Translations under genes and position numbers: made by a program | Assembly: GCA_049306095.1 (NCBI GenBank) | Contig: JBAQPU010000042.1 | Location: forward strand, 1 to 64,000 | DNA from: UBA2336 sp049306095 | Lineage (GTDB): Bacteria > Bacteroidota > Bacteroidia > Cytophagales > Cyclobacteriaceae | Length of the DNA stretch: 64,000 bases | Direction of reading: 5' to 3' | In this document: positions 8,329 through 17,720 of the stretch, in pieces | Numbering within the stretch: the stretch's first letter is position 1 | Layout of the letters: every line of letters begins with the position of its first letter | Notes under the pieces: model-generated | Told to the model about the DNA's origin: nothing | The model's database searches: none | The model's input: the letters and a program-made list of their open reading frames with translations, nothing else

Positions 8329-9687
8329 ATGTCATTCGAAAAATTAAATCTTATCGAGCCTATTTACAGGGCGCTGAAAACAGAAGGCTATACCAAGCCT
8401 ACTCCCATTCAGGAACAAGCTATTCCTATATTATTAGAGCGTAGCGATTTGCTGGGTTGTGCCCAAACCGGAACCGGAAAAACCGCTGCCTTCGCCATTC
8501 CCATTTTGCAGTTACTGCACACCGATGAACTTTATGTGAAAGGCCCGCAGGGTATTAAGGCTTTAATCTTAACACCTACGCGTGAGTTGGCCATTCAAAT
8601 TGGAGAAAGCTTTGCCGCATACGGAAAACATCTTCGTATAAAACACACCGTCATTTTTGGTGGAGTATCGCAACATTCACAAACCATCGCGTTGCGTTCA
8701 GGAGTTGATATTCTGATTGCCACCCCGGGTCGATTACTGGATTTGATGAACCAACGGTACGTAAAACTCGACCATCTTAAGATGTTAGTATTAGATGAAG
8801 CCGATCGTATGCTCGACATGGGTTTTATTCACGATGTAAAAAAGGTCATTGCCCGGGTACCGGCCAAGCGCCAAACGATTTTCTTCTCGGCTACCATGTC
8901 GCCTGAGATTTCATTACTGGCAAATACAATTTTAACAAATCCAAAACGAGTAGAAGTTACCCCGGTTGCTTCTACGGCCAACACCATTCAACAGGCTATC
9001 TATTTTGTAGAAAAGGGAGATAAAAGAAAACTATTGCGTCACCTGCTCGAGGATCGTTCCATTAAAACCGCGTTGGTATTTACCCGAACGAAACATGGCG
9101 CTGATCGGGTTGCAAAGGACCTTAACAACTCCGGCATTAAAGCAGAAGCGATTCACGGAAACAAATCACAGTCGCAACGACAACGAGCCTTGACAAATTT
9201 CAAAGCACAAACAACACGTGTGTTGGTGGCTACTGATATTGCTGCCCGTGGTATTGATATTGATGAGCTTTCGCACGTATTCAATTTTGAACTACCGAAT
9301 GTTCCGGAAACGTACGTACACCGAATTGGTCGCACCGGCCGCGCGGGAGCTAGCGGAATTTCAATTTCTTTCTGCGATGAAGAAGAAAAGGAGTACCTGA
9401 AAGACATCCAGAAACTGATTGGAAAAACTATTCCTGTAGTAACAGATCATCCATATCCAATGACTCCAGGAGGAATTAAGAATCCACGGATCTCACCTCC
9501 GTTGCGTCAGCCTCAGCATCATGCAAGAAGGGGCAATGGTCAATCTTCACACCGAAGAAATACATTTTCTAATCGCAACAACACACAACCCAAAAGCAAC
9601 AGCACAAGGCCCAACAGAAATGGAGGTCGATCGAGTGAAGGGAACGGATTCAGGTGGGGCAGCGAGGATAGAGATAAAAATTATTGA
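8329..9687 (+). CDS. DEAD-box RNA helicase, RhlE-like
   Basis: An ATP-dependent RNA helicase of 452 aa. Motifs appear in order: Q motif KPTPIQEQAIP (about 24-34), AQTGTGKTAAF (motif I), PTRELAIQ (Ia), LDEADRMLDMGF (DEAD, II), SAT (III), ATDIAARGIDI (V) and HRIGRTGRAG (VI). The C-terminal 75 residues are a basic, Arg/Asn-rich tail suited to RNA binding. It is probably involved in ribosome assembly or RNA turnover and may be cold-responsive, given the structured leader. It converges on the barrel-protein gene 64 bp downstream. Confidence 0.95.
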   Translation: MSFEKLNLIEPIYRALKTEGYTKPTPIQEQAIPILLERSDLLGCAQTGTGKTAAFAIPILQLLHTDELYVKGPQGIKALILTPTRELAIQIGESFAAYGKHLRIKHTVIFGGVSQHSQTIALRSGVDILIATPGRLLDLMNQRYVKLDHLKMLVLDEADRMLDMGFIHDVKKVIARVPAKRQTIFFSATMSPEISLLANTILTNPKRVEVTPVASTANTIQQAIYFVEKGDKRKLLRHLLEDRSIKTALVFTRTKHGADRVAKDLNNSGIKAEAIHGNKSQSQRQRALTNFKAQTTRVLVATDIAARGIDIDELSHVFNFELPNVPETYVHRIGRTGRAGASGISISFCDEEEKEYLKDIQKLIGKTIPVVTDHPYPMTPGGIKNPRISPPLRQPQHHARRGNGQSSHRRNTFSNRNNTQPKSNSTRPNRNGGRSSEGNGFRWGSEDRDKNY

Positions 9688-9751
9688 GGTAATTAAGCAG
9701 ATGTCAGCCATCAACCCCCGACAGGCCGAAGTTCAGACCGACATCAACGCA

Positions 9752-10348
9752 TTAAAACTTAAACAGTCTATATCCTACTGTAAGCTGAATCATCTGGTTT
9801 TTAGTTGAAGCCAGTCCGGGGTCATCATTAATGTCTGTCAATCCTAAATAGAAACGAGCTTCCACGATGATGCCCTGGGGTGATTCCCAACCGGCACCCA
9901 CGTTCACACCAAAATCGGTTTTCTTATACGCTTTAGTATAATTCTGTTCCTGAAAAGGTGTACCCGCAATAGGATGATAATCTGACTCTAAGCAGGTTAA
10001 AAATCCTACCTGTGGGCCGAGCTGAAGATTTAATGAAGGAATGATTTTATACTTAACAGCTACCGGTATATTAACATACTTTGCGCTTACCTTTAAGTCT
10101 TCTCCGTCAGCCGAAATGGATGCACCCTGCTTTGAGTAAACAATATCCAGTTGAAAACTCACTTTCGTTAAACTATAATCGAGGAAACCCCCGAACTGAA
10201 ACCCGGGTGAAAAACCATACTCGCTGTTTCCATCATCAACCACCATGGTTGAGAAGTTCATCCCTGCTTTAAGCCCTGCAGAATACTGTGCGTGCGCAAC
10301 AGCCAGGCCAGCAAAACCAAAAACCAATGTGATCAGGAGTTTTTTCAT
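9752..10348 (-). CDS. Outer-membrane beta-barrel protein (porin family)
   Basis: A 198-aa secreted protein with a cleavable signal peptide (about residues 1-20, ending AVAHA before QYSAG). It then shows alternating strands typical of the OMP_b-brl_2 family (YSAGLKAGMNFSTM, VSFQLDIVYSKQGAS) and ends with an aromatic C-terminal strand (LTVGYRLFKF), the usual sorting signal of outer-membrane barrels. The size suits a small eight-stranded barrel. Substrate or partner cannot be inferred. It stands alone and is convergent with the helicase gene. Confidence 0.88.
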   Translation of the reverse strand: MKKLLITLVFGFAGLAVAHAQYSAGLKAGMNFSTMVVDDGNSEYGFSPGFQFGGFLDYSLTKVSFQLDIVYSKQGASISADGEDLKVSAKYVNIPVAVKYKIIPSLNLQLGPQVGFLTCLESDYHPIAGTPFQEQNYTKAYKKTDFGVNVGAGWESPQGIIVEARFYLGLTDINDDPGLASTKNQMIQLTVGYRLFKF

Positions 10349-10455
10349 GTTTTTACATTTTTCGCAACCGAAGCTACCAAAAAAAACACAAAAATTATCG
10401 TATTGAATAATAGTTTGATTTAACTACCTTCAATAGCTTAAAGGCTCACGAGAGT

Positions 10456-10956
10456 ATGAAAAACCCATCGATTTTCCTTCTTATCACCGGACTTACCCTG
10501 GGAGGGTGCTGCCATGAAGATTTCATTACCCCAATTATTACCCCAAGCGGTGATTATGATTTTTTTGATGGAGCCCTTGATGTAACAGGGCTCTATACGG
10601 CCTCCGATTGTTCAGCAAATGCAGCCTATACAACCGTGGGGGCAACACCCGATGGTGAATCAACTGATTGTAGTGATCCCAGCAACAACCGCTGGTTTAA
10701 ATTTACGGCCAGTGCAACCGGTTACCTGAGCATGTCTGTTCAGGTTGGCGGTTCGTACGGAACCCAAACAGAAACGGTAGTAACCTTGTGGAATTCTAAT
10801 GGGGTCGAAATTTATTGTGAGTCGTATTACTATCCTGATGAAAGTGTATATCTTTCTTACGGTGATTTAACTCCAGGTGAAGTATACTATTTATCGGTTG
10901 ATTGCACTTCAGACACCGTTGGCACCTTTGCATTGTGTTTGTCTGATACGGATTAA
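10456..10956 (+). CDS. Small lipoprotein with PPC-like beta-sandwich, copy 1
   Basis: A 166-aa predicted lipoprotein: the hydrophobic leader ends LTLGGC, so Cys18 would be lipidated. The mature part (YTASDCSANAAYTTVGATPDGE, NNRWFKFTAS, GEVYYLSVDC) resembles bacterial pre-peptidase C-terminal (PPC) type beta-sandwich domains, which occur on secreted proteins. Several cysteines could form disulfides. It is followed 34 bp later by a paralogue with the same leader and the same ATPDGE...NNRWFKF core, so the pair arose by tandem duplication. Specific function is unknown. Confidence 0.75.
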   Translation: MKNPSIFLLITGLTLGGCCHEDFITPIITPSGDYDFFDGALDVTGLYTASDCSANAAYTTVGATPDGESTDCSDPSNNRWFKFTASATGYLSMSVQVGGSYGTQTETVVTLWNSNGVEIYCESYYYPDESVYLSYGDLTPGEVYYLSVDCTSDTVGTFALCLSDTD

Positions 10957-10990
10957 TTTTATGGTATAATCGTATTTCAAAAATTTCCAT

Positions 10991-11476
10991 ATGAAAATAA
11001 TATCTGTTTTACTGGTGTTTACAGGATTTATTCTGGGAGGTTGCTGTGACGAGAATTTTATGAATCCTGATTACGACTTTCGGGCGTTTGCCATTGATGT
11101 AACTCTTCGAAAGTTTGACGGCTGCCCAAACATTCCTGAGTTTACAACAGAAAATGCAACTCCGGATGGCGAGGCTCCCTATTGCTCCTCTAATCCCGTT
11201 AATAACCGATGGTTCAAATTTCTTCAATCAACCGATACCTACGTGGCTGTTGAAGTAAAGAGCGTTTCCATTGGTGGAACCCAACAAGCTACCATTGTTA
11301 CTTTTTGGGATACCGATGGAAAAACCCCACTGGCTTGCATGCAGGGCTATGGCCTGGATGTGGATGTCTATGTTTCTCCTGGCAATCTCATTGAAGGAGA
11401 ATGGTATTATATTTCCGTTGATGTGGCCGAACCGCAGTATGCAGGTACTTTTGACATCTGCGTGTTTACTGATTGA
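10991..11476 (+). CDS. Small lipoprotein with PPC-like beta-sandwich, copy 2
   Basis: A 161-aa paralogue of the preceding gene. The lipobox is FILGGC, followed by CDENFMNPDYDF where copy 1 has CHEDFITP. Shared blocks are ENATPDGEAPYC, NNRWFKFLQS, TQQATIVTFWDTDGK and GEWYYISVDV. The two differ in cysteine placement and the loop before ATPDGE, so the duplication is not recent. It is probably cotranscribed with copy 1, and ends 38 bp before the convergent AddB-like gene. Confidence 0.75.
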   Translation: MKIISVLLVFTGFILGGCCDENFMNPDYDFRAFAIDVTLRKFDGCPNIPEFTTENATPDGEAPYCSSNPVNNRWFKFLQSTDTYVAVEVKSVSIGGTQQATIVTFWDTDGKTPLACMQGYGLDVDVYVSPGNLIEGEWYYISVDVAEPQYAGTFDICVFTD

Positions 11477-11514
11477 ATTTCAGTGAAATAATCAGGGCTT
11501 AACAATTCAGGTGA

Positions 11515-14373
11515 TTACCGATAACAAATATTCAAATACGGGCAGTAACGGCATTTTTCCACAAACGGGGTTTGGTCAAACACCGCTTCGGGGTCAAAGA
11601 TTTCTTCCAGCAATTCCTTCAGGTGGTTTTCAAACTCAGGTAACAACCCGCTAACATCACCCACCGGTTGATTGCCCATGATAAGTCCGAACTTAAATGA
11701 TTCATCAAATAAATTCATGCGATTCACAAGTCCCGGAATAATTTTGGCTCCTTCGGTACTCACCGATTTATTGTTCTTATAAAGCAAGGCGTACACAAGT
11801 GTTTGAAAAGCGGCCTTCCTGCTTTTTTCATCGCGTACAAATAAGGAGGGCACATTTTCAAAATCCAGTTTATCGCGGCCTGTTTTGTAATCGATGATGC
11901 GCACTTCATCGCCTTTGCGGTCGATGCGGTCAATCGTGCCGCCCACCACGGCAAAGCCGGGCGAGTGTTTAATTTTTGTGTTGTACAGTAAACCTGAAAG
12001 CTCAACCGCCTCCATTACAAACGGAGTGCGTTGCTTATCCAATGCAATAATCCGCCTGATAAATTTCCAGATTACTTCACGCACAATGAGCCCCTGTCCT
12101 TCGTAGATAACTTTCTTTCCGGAATCCAGGTGATACGCTTCCGAAAAAACCTGGTCGATCAGTTTATCAAATATCGCTTCGCTCTTATCAAAGTCACTCG
12201 CTTCTATCAGCTTGCTCTTTTTCTTTTCAGCCAGTTGCTTGTAAAAGCGTTCCATCACCTTATGAAAGAAATCTCCAAGCACACGCGCGTCCAGGTCTTC
12301 CTCCACTTCCCGGGCTTCTCTGATTTTCGCGATGGAGTTGAAATAAAATTTCAACCGGCACTCGAGGTAGGTATTCAAAGCCGATGGTGAAATTCCGCGG
12401 AAATACCGGTTGCCGCTGTTCATCTGCGCAAGCGCAGTCAGAATCTTTTCATCTTTTTGGATGGTGATCGGATGAATGGTTGCCGGCTGAATTTTATTAT
12501 GGAGCGCAAACCGTTCGGGTTTTAATCCGCTTTCATAGATGAGCTGCTGCAAGTATCGGCTCATTTCGCCCTGGCCCAGCACATCGGTTTCAGAATTATA
12601 AAACAGGAAAATGTTTTCGGCCCGCTGCAGCACACGATAAAACAAATAGGCATACATGGCATCCTGGTGTTCGATGGTTGGCATGCCATACGCCTTGCGG
12701 ATAGTATACGGAATATATGATCCTTTGCTTCCAAACGCAGGGAAGGCACCTTCATTCAGCGAGAGAATGACCACGTTTTTAAAATCGAGGTTTCGGGTTT
12801 CCAACACACCCATTACCTGCAACCCTTTTAACGGCTCACCGGTAAAAGGAATTTTTTCAGCACGCACCAACTGTTTGATGAGCCGTAAAAATGATTTGAG
12901 CGCCTGGCTGTTTTCTTTACTACTAACTTCCTGTGTAGGAGAATTACCGATCAACGTGCTCATCCGGTTTAATAATTTTATAAACTGAATGGCATACTCG
13001 CGATCAAAATCCGTGAGGTTTTCCAGCGAACCAATTTCCGTAATAACCTCAGAAAGATAAGCCAATGGAACGTGCGATGATTTCCTGAACATCAGTCGGT
13101 GCAACGGTATTGCGGTTGCCAAAAAACTTTCCGGAATGTGTACCCAATTGTGCGCGAGAATTTCCTTTCGTTTCGCGTTGGCTTCCGCGGCACCGGCCGC
13201 TACCACATACGGGTGTCCTAGCAGGCTGAGAACCTGACGGTGATTGAAATAATCTTCCCGCCTGGCAATTTGCAACTCCACCAGCAGTTCAATTAAATTA
13301 AAAAGTGGCGTATTGCTCAGCGAAAAACCCATGGTTACGTTCAGCTTCTCTATACTGCCGGCAATTCCGTGTAACACGGGCATCAGCAACTTTTCATCGG
13401 GCAGTACAATGAGGGTTTCCTCCGGCACCATTCCTTTTTTAAGTTCGGCATCAACGACTTGTGCCATCAGCTTTGCCTGCCCCACTGGTTGAGGAGAACT
13501 GTATAGTTTAACTGTTTTTTGCGTCCTGAAATTAGAAGGAAACCCGCTGCTGAATGTTTCCTTGAATACAGGATGTTGCTGGTACTCGCGGATGAACCGA
13601 CCTGCCTCCTGCCGCACGTTGTTCACGTAATAATCATCGCCATCCCAATGCATCTTACTGCCAAGTTCCACGTAGTGCTCAATAATTTTTTCTTCCACCT
13701 TTGTCAATGCATTGAAACCAATAAACATGACCCCGGCCGGGTTACGTTTCATCGTTTCAGCATTCATTCGTTCAGCTACTTCCCGGTGCACCATTCCCTC
13801 GTAGGCAAGGCCTTCACGCTCCAGTTGTTCGCGAAAGGTTTTATATAGTTCAAATAGCTTAACCCATACTTCAATAAACTTCTTTTTGTTTGCGTTGAGC
13901 GTTTCGTCAAAACTTGACCAGAAATTGACCAGGAATTCGCGCTGCTCATCCGTCAGGTAGTCAAAGCCGGCATCAAGCTCTTTTTGATTTCGCAAGTCTT
14001 TAAACAGAAGTTCGGCATTGACCAAGTATTTGTCAGTCTCATCAAAATCGCGCAGCAGCATATCGCCCCAAAAATAAAACTGATCGAACGACTCACGCTG
14101 TGTGCCTTTTGCTTCAGGCATAATTTGCTGATAACTGTTGTGCAGACGATGAATCAACTCCAGTTTATCGGGTACACGAGCGGTCGTCATCTCGGAAATA
14201 AAATCTTCGATGGTGAGCAACGCAGGTGCAAAGTGCGGCTTTGTAATAATTTCGCTTAGGTGTTTCCTGAAATACAAAGCCGCCCTGCGGTTAGGAAATA
14301 CGAGTGTCATGGAATCCCACGCGGGGTTCTCGCTGTTCAGTTGCTTTGCTAATTCACGTAAAAATGATTCCAT
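11515..14373 (-). CDS. AddB-like PD-(D/E)XK nuclease, Fe-S type
   Basis: A 952-aa partner of the helicase-nuclease encoded just upstream. The N-terminal half has a degenerate helicase fold (SMTLVFPNRRAALYFRKHL). The C-terminal nuclease shows VVGGTIDRIDRK and VRIIDYKTGRD. The cysteines in LECRLKFYF and the final CRYCPYLNIC form the split four-cysteine iron-sulfur staple known from AddB. The complex would process double-strand breaks for recombination. It starts 2 bp after the AddA-like stop, so translation is probably coupled. I give no symbol because Bacteroidota versions diverge from the Bacillus proteins. Confidence 0.88.
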   Translation of the reverse strand: MESFLRELAKQLNSENPAWDSMTLVFPNRRAALYFRKHLSEIITKPHFAPALLTIEDFISEMTTARVPDKLELIHRLHNSYQQIMPEAKGTQRESFDQFYFWGDMLLRDFDETDKYLVNAELLFKDLRNQKELDAGFDYLTDEQREFLVNFWSSFDETLNANKKKFIEVWVKLFELYKTFREQLEREGLAYEGMVHREVAERMNAETMKRNPAGVMFIGFNALTKVEEKIIEHYVELGSKMHWDGDDYYVNNVRQEAGRFIREYQQHPVFKETFSSGFPSNFRTQKTVKLYSSPQPVGQAKLMAQVVDAELKKGMVPEETLIVLPDEKLLMPVLHGIAGSIEKLNVTMGFSLSNTPLFNLIELLVELQIARREDYFNHRQVLSLLGHPYVVAAGAAEANAKRKEILAHNWVHIPESFLATAIPLHRLMFRKSSHVPLAYLSEVITEIGSLENLTDFDREYAIQFIKLLNRMSTLIGNSPTQEVSSKENSQALKSFLRLIKQLVRAEKIPFTGEPLKGLQVMGVLETRNLDFKNVVILSLNEGAFPAFGSKGSYIPYTIRKAYGMPTIEHQDAMYAYLFYRVLQRAENIFLFYNSETDVLGQGEMSRYLQQLIYESGLKPERFALHNKIQPATIHPITIQKDEKILTALAQMNSGNRYFRGISPSALNTYLECRLKFYFNSIAKIREAREVEEDLDARVLGDFFHKVMERFYKQLAEKKKSKLIEASDFDKSEAIFDKLIDQVFSEAYHLDSGKKVIYEGQGLIVREVIWKFIRRIIALDKQRTPFVMEAVELSGLLYNTKIKHSPGFAVVGGTIDRIDRKGDEVRIIDYKTGRDKLDFENVPSLFVRDEKSRKAAFQTLVYALLYKNNKSVSTEGAKIIPGLVNRMNLFDESFKFGLIMGNQPVGDVSGLLPEFENHLKELLEEIFDPEAVFDQTPFVEKCRYCPYLNICYR

Positions 14374-14375
14374 CC

Positions 14376-17300
14376 CTAAAAATCCAATCCTAATTGTTGA
14401 TCATCTTTCTTCTTTCCCTTTCTGGTTTTGCCCGGAGGCACCGAAACCACATCGCCTGTTTTGGTATACAGTAAATACCCTTCCGTTTCGGTGAATTGCA
14501 TTTGGGTTAAGGTGTTCATGTATTCCAATACTTGCTTTTGATCTGCCTTGTTGGGTTCACCGGTTTTAAAATCAATAATGACAGCCTTTCCTTCGTGGGT
14601 TAACAACCGGTCGATGCGGCTGTCACCACCGCCCGGTAATAGTATGGGCACCTCCGTACGCACATTCCAGGGCGCGGAAAACCAGGAAGCGATCAACGGG
14701 TTGGTGAGCAACTCTTCCATCAATTCAAATACCCGTGGTTTTTCTTCGCTGGAAATCAGCCCCTCATCCACAAGTTTCTCCAACTCCGCTTGCCACTCAT
14801 CTTTATATTTCACTTTCGATAAAATTGCATGGATATGAATTCCATGCCGTACTCGATCCAGGGTTTCGTTTTCTTCTTTTTGAAAATATCCTTTCGCAGT
14901 TTGCCGGATCACCAACTGATCGTGCCAGCTTGTGGCCGTATAGGTCGTTAGCTCCACGGGTGTTGGGGCGGGGCGAAGTTTCGCTTTAGCCGCTGTAGTC
15001 CATGTGCCTATAGTCCATGTCTGCGTTGCGCTGTCCCACGTTGACTGTAGTTCGATCGATTGTTGTATACCATCCATCAGCAACCGTCCAACATTCTTTT
15101 TGCCATCTTCGGGAGCCATGACAATTAATCCGTGCTCGGCACGCGTAAGGGCTACGTACAATAAATTGAGATTGTCGAGGTAGATTCGACTTCGTTCTTC
15201 CTGATAGTAATCTGCGAACAAGGTATCATCCAGTGCGCTGGAATACTTCACAGGTAAATAACCTGCTTTATCGAACGGAACTTCATCGGCTTTTACCCTC
15301 AGGTTTGGATTGCGACCAAAACCATGATCTACCTCCCATGCGCAAAAAGGGATGATCACATATTTAAACTGAAGACCTTTGGATTTATGTACGGTGAGAA
15401 TTTGCACGGCATCTACTTCACCAGATACTTGAATCGACTTTTTACTTTTAATATCCTCCCACCATTCCAAAAACACGCCAATGTCATTTCGCTCACGGCT
15501 TGAGAACTCCAACACTAAATCCTGGAACGACTGCAGGTAGCTAAACTCACCCTTCACTTTTCCTAACGAGAATAACTCAATGAGCGATTCCGTCAATTCA
15601 AACAGCGGCATTTTTTTGAGTGCTGCCTTGCGTTTTGAGAATGATGCCGGTAAATTATTTTCAAAGTCAATCTGGTTGGCTACGGTAAACACATCGGCAA
15701 GTAACCGGGTTGGTTCGTGAAGGCGCGCATACTCGTAACCTAATTGTGCCCGCGCAATGGCATCATCAGCGTTTAGTAAATAACGCAACGCACTCACCAG
15801 CAGGTTAACCGTACCGGCACCATCTAACCGCAACGAATCGTTGGAAACAACTTCGTACTGGCACCCGGGCTTCGCGTGTCCGGACCTTCGATAGTCCATT
15901 AAATGTTTTACAATCTGCTGGCCTTCCTTGTTTTCCCGAACCAAAATGGCTATATCCTTGAGGGCGACCCCCATCTCCTGAAGTTTTTCGAGGTAGCCGG
16001 GCACACGTTGCAGGGCAGCTTCACGCCATGTCAGGTCTTCCTCATCTTTCATCATCGTGACCGATACGAACCCAACTTCTTTCTTGTGCTGTTGTTGGGT
16101 TACATCGTGGTAAGCCTCCACTGAAAGTGGTTTGCCCGTTTCGGCTGCAACCATTGTGGCCAGCGTGGTAAACAGTTTATTATTAAACGACACAATTGCT
16201 TCCGCACTCCGGTAATTATGATTGAGCTCTTTTGTGCTGATCCGATGTTCACCTACCGCTGCTCCTACTTGTTGCTGAAGCAGGTTAAGATCGCCTCCAC
16301 GCCAGCGGTACACGGCTTGTTTTACATCGCCCACCACCATGCTGGTGTAACCCTGATCTAATCCGTTGGTAAGCAACGGCAGAAAATTTTTCCACTGTAA
16401 GCCTGAGGTGTCCTGGAATTCATCGATGAGGTAGTGACGGTAAAACGATCCAACTTTTTCATAAATGAAAGGCGTGTCGCTATCCTGAATCACACCGTTC
16501 AGAAACCGGGGTGCATCGGCCAACAGCATCATGCCGTTTTCATCTTTGTACTCTTTTAGCTTTCGTGAAATATCTGTGATCAATCCAAAAGCATAAAAGT
16601 TATTCAATGCAACATCCGCAGAAAGTGCGGCCTTGTAATTTTTTTCACGGTAGGCAAGTAAGTCGCGGAGAATAGGAATAAGCTGTTCATCGGCCAGTTT
16701 CATCATCAGGCCCGCATGTCGTGTATCTTTACCCGGAAAATTTTTGCTTAGCTGATAATCTCCCTGAGGGCGCTTGCCTAGAGCTTCTTCATCAAAACCT
16801 TTTACCGTTGTTATTCTTGCGATTTTTTGAAACCACCCATACACACCGCCACTGGCATACTTAAAATCATCGTAGGTCAATCCGTTTTTCTCAATGATGG
16901 CAACAGCTTCGCGCGCTTTCGTGCTAACGGTCTTAATAAACTCATCTTTCCGTTTTTTAAGCTTAGCTAACAACTCGGGAAAGAAATTATTCACGGATGT
17001 TGTTTGCGAAACCTCATCTTCGATTTCGCGGTATTCTTCTTTAAAAATTTCTTCCGAAAAACTGATCAGGCTGCTGCGCACATCCCACGCCCGTTCATTA
17101 GCCAGGTTTTCATTTGCAAACTCCACCACCCACCTGGTGAGTTGCTCATGCGTGCCCAATTCATCGATCAGGTTGTCGATAACTTCTTCCATTACGGGTG
17201 CCTGCTCTACTTCCAACCGGTAATCGCCTGCCAACCCGGCTTCGCGCGTAAACGAGCGGATTACTTTCTGAAAAAAGGCATCGATGGTGCTGATGGAAAA

Positions 17301-17609
17301 CTGTGAGTATTTGTGGAGTATTTCAGCTTGTGTTTCCTGCGCATACAGTTGAAAAGTAGAGGCATCCAGCCCCAGGTCTTTTCGCAGTTCTTCCGAAAGA
17401 TCATTTTCCCGGCCTTGCGCAAAGTCATCCAGGTAGGCCAGAATACGATCCTTCATTTCCTGTGTGGACTTATTTGTGAAGGTTACCGCCAGAACATGCT
17501 TGAAGTAATCGGCCCGCGATCGCAAGGCGAGTTTCAGGTACTCTTTTGCCAATGTGCGTGTCTTGCCCGAACCGGCTGAGGAACGATATATGGCAAAGGG
17601 CTTACTCAA
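14376..17609 (-). CDS. AddA/RecB-like UvrD-type helicase-nuclease
   Basis: A 1077-aa SF1A helicase with C-terminal nuclease. Motif I is SSAGSGKTRTLAKEY (residues 9-23), motif II LIDEFQDTSGLQW, motif V region ILTVHKSKGLQFKYVIIPF and motif VI LLYVALTRAEHGLIV. The PD-(D/E)XK site is EGKAVIIDFKTGEPN near the C-terminus. The only suitable start is a TTG directly before SKPFAIYRSSAGSGKT; no in-frame ATG lies upstream. With the AddB-like protein it forms a break-processing complex with two nuclease sites. A 111-bp gap separates it from the divergent patatin gene. Confidence 0.9.
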   Translation of the reverse strand: MSKPFAIYRSSAGSGKTRTLAKEYLKLALRSRADYFKHVLAVTFTNKSTQEMKDRILAYLDDFAQGRENDLSEELRKDLGLDASTFQLYAQETQAEILHKYSQFSISTIDAFFQKVIRSFTREAGLAGDYRLEVEQAPVMEEVIDNLIDELGTHEQLTRWVVEFANENLANERAWDVRSSLISFSEEIFKEEYREIEDEVSQTTSVNNFFPELLAKLKKRKDEFIKTVSTKAREAVAIIEKNGLTYDDFKYASGGVYGWFQKIARITTVKGFDEEALGKRPQGDYQLSKNFPGKDTRHAGLMMKLADEQLIPILRDLLAYREKNYKAALSADVALNNFYAFGLITDISRKLKEYKDENGMMLLADAPRFLNGVIQDSDTPFIYEKVGSFYRHYLIDEFQDTSGLQWKNFLPLLTNGLDQGYTSMVVGDVKQAVYRWRGGDLNLLQQQVGAAVGEHRISTKELNHNYRSAEAIVSFNNKLFTTLATMVAAETGKPLSVEAYHDVTQQQHKKEVGFVSVTMMKDEEDLTWREAALQRVPGYLEKLQEMGVALKDIAILVRENKEGQQIVKHLMDYRRSGHAKPGCQYEVVSNDSLRLDGAGTVNLLVSALRYLLNADDAIARAQLGYEYARLHEPTRLLADVFTVANQIDFENNLPASFSKRKAALKKMPLFELTESLIELFSLGKVKGEFSYLQSFQDLVLEFSSRERNDIGVFLEWWEDIKSKKSIQVSGEVDAVQILTVHKSKGLQFKYVIIPFCAWEVDHGFGRNPNLRVKADEVPFDKAGYLPVKYSSALDDTLFADYYQEERSRIYLDNLNLLYVALTRAEHGLIVMAPEDGKKNVGRLLMDGIQQSIELQSTWDSATQTWTIGTWTTAAKAKLRPAPTPVELTTYTATSWHDQLVIRQTAKGYFQKEENETLDRVRHGIHIHAILSKVKYKDEWQAELEKLVDEGLISSEEKPRVFELMEELLTNPLIASWFSAPWNVRTEVPILLPGGGDSRIDRLLTHEGKAVIIDFKTGEPNKADQKQVLEYMNTLTQMQFTETEGYLLYTKTGDVVSVPPGKTRKGKKKDDQQLGLDF

Positions 17610-17720
17610 TACTTTACTGCATCAGAAATACAAGTATATTCAACTCGTGCGACAAATTCTGTCAGTTTCGGAAAGATTGTTTCAGGTAAAAAATAGTTAA
17701 ATTGAAAGAATAACGTGTCT

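Noticed and set aside
11515..17609. AddAB-like pair as a phage-defence system
   Set aside because: Nuclease-helicase pairs of this type are general recombination enzymes in Bacteroidota and the neighbours are not defence genes.
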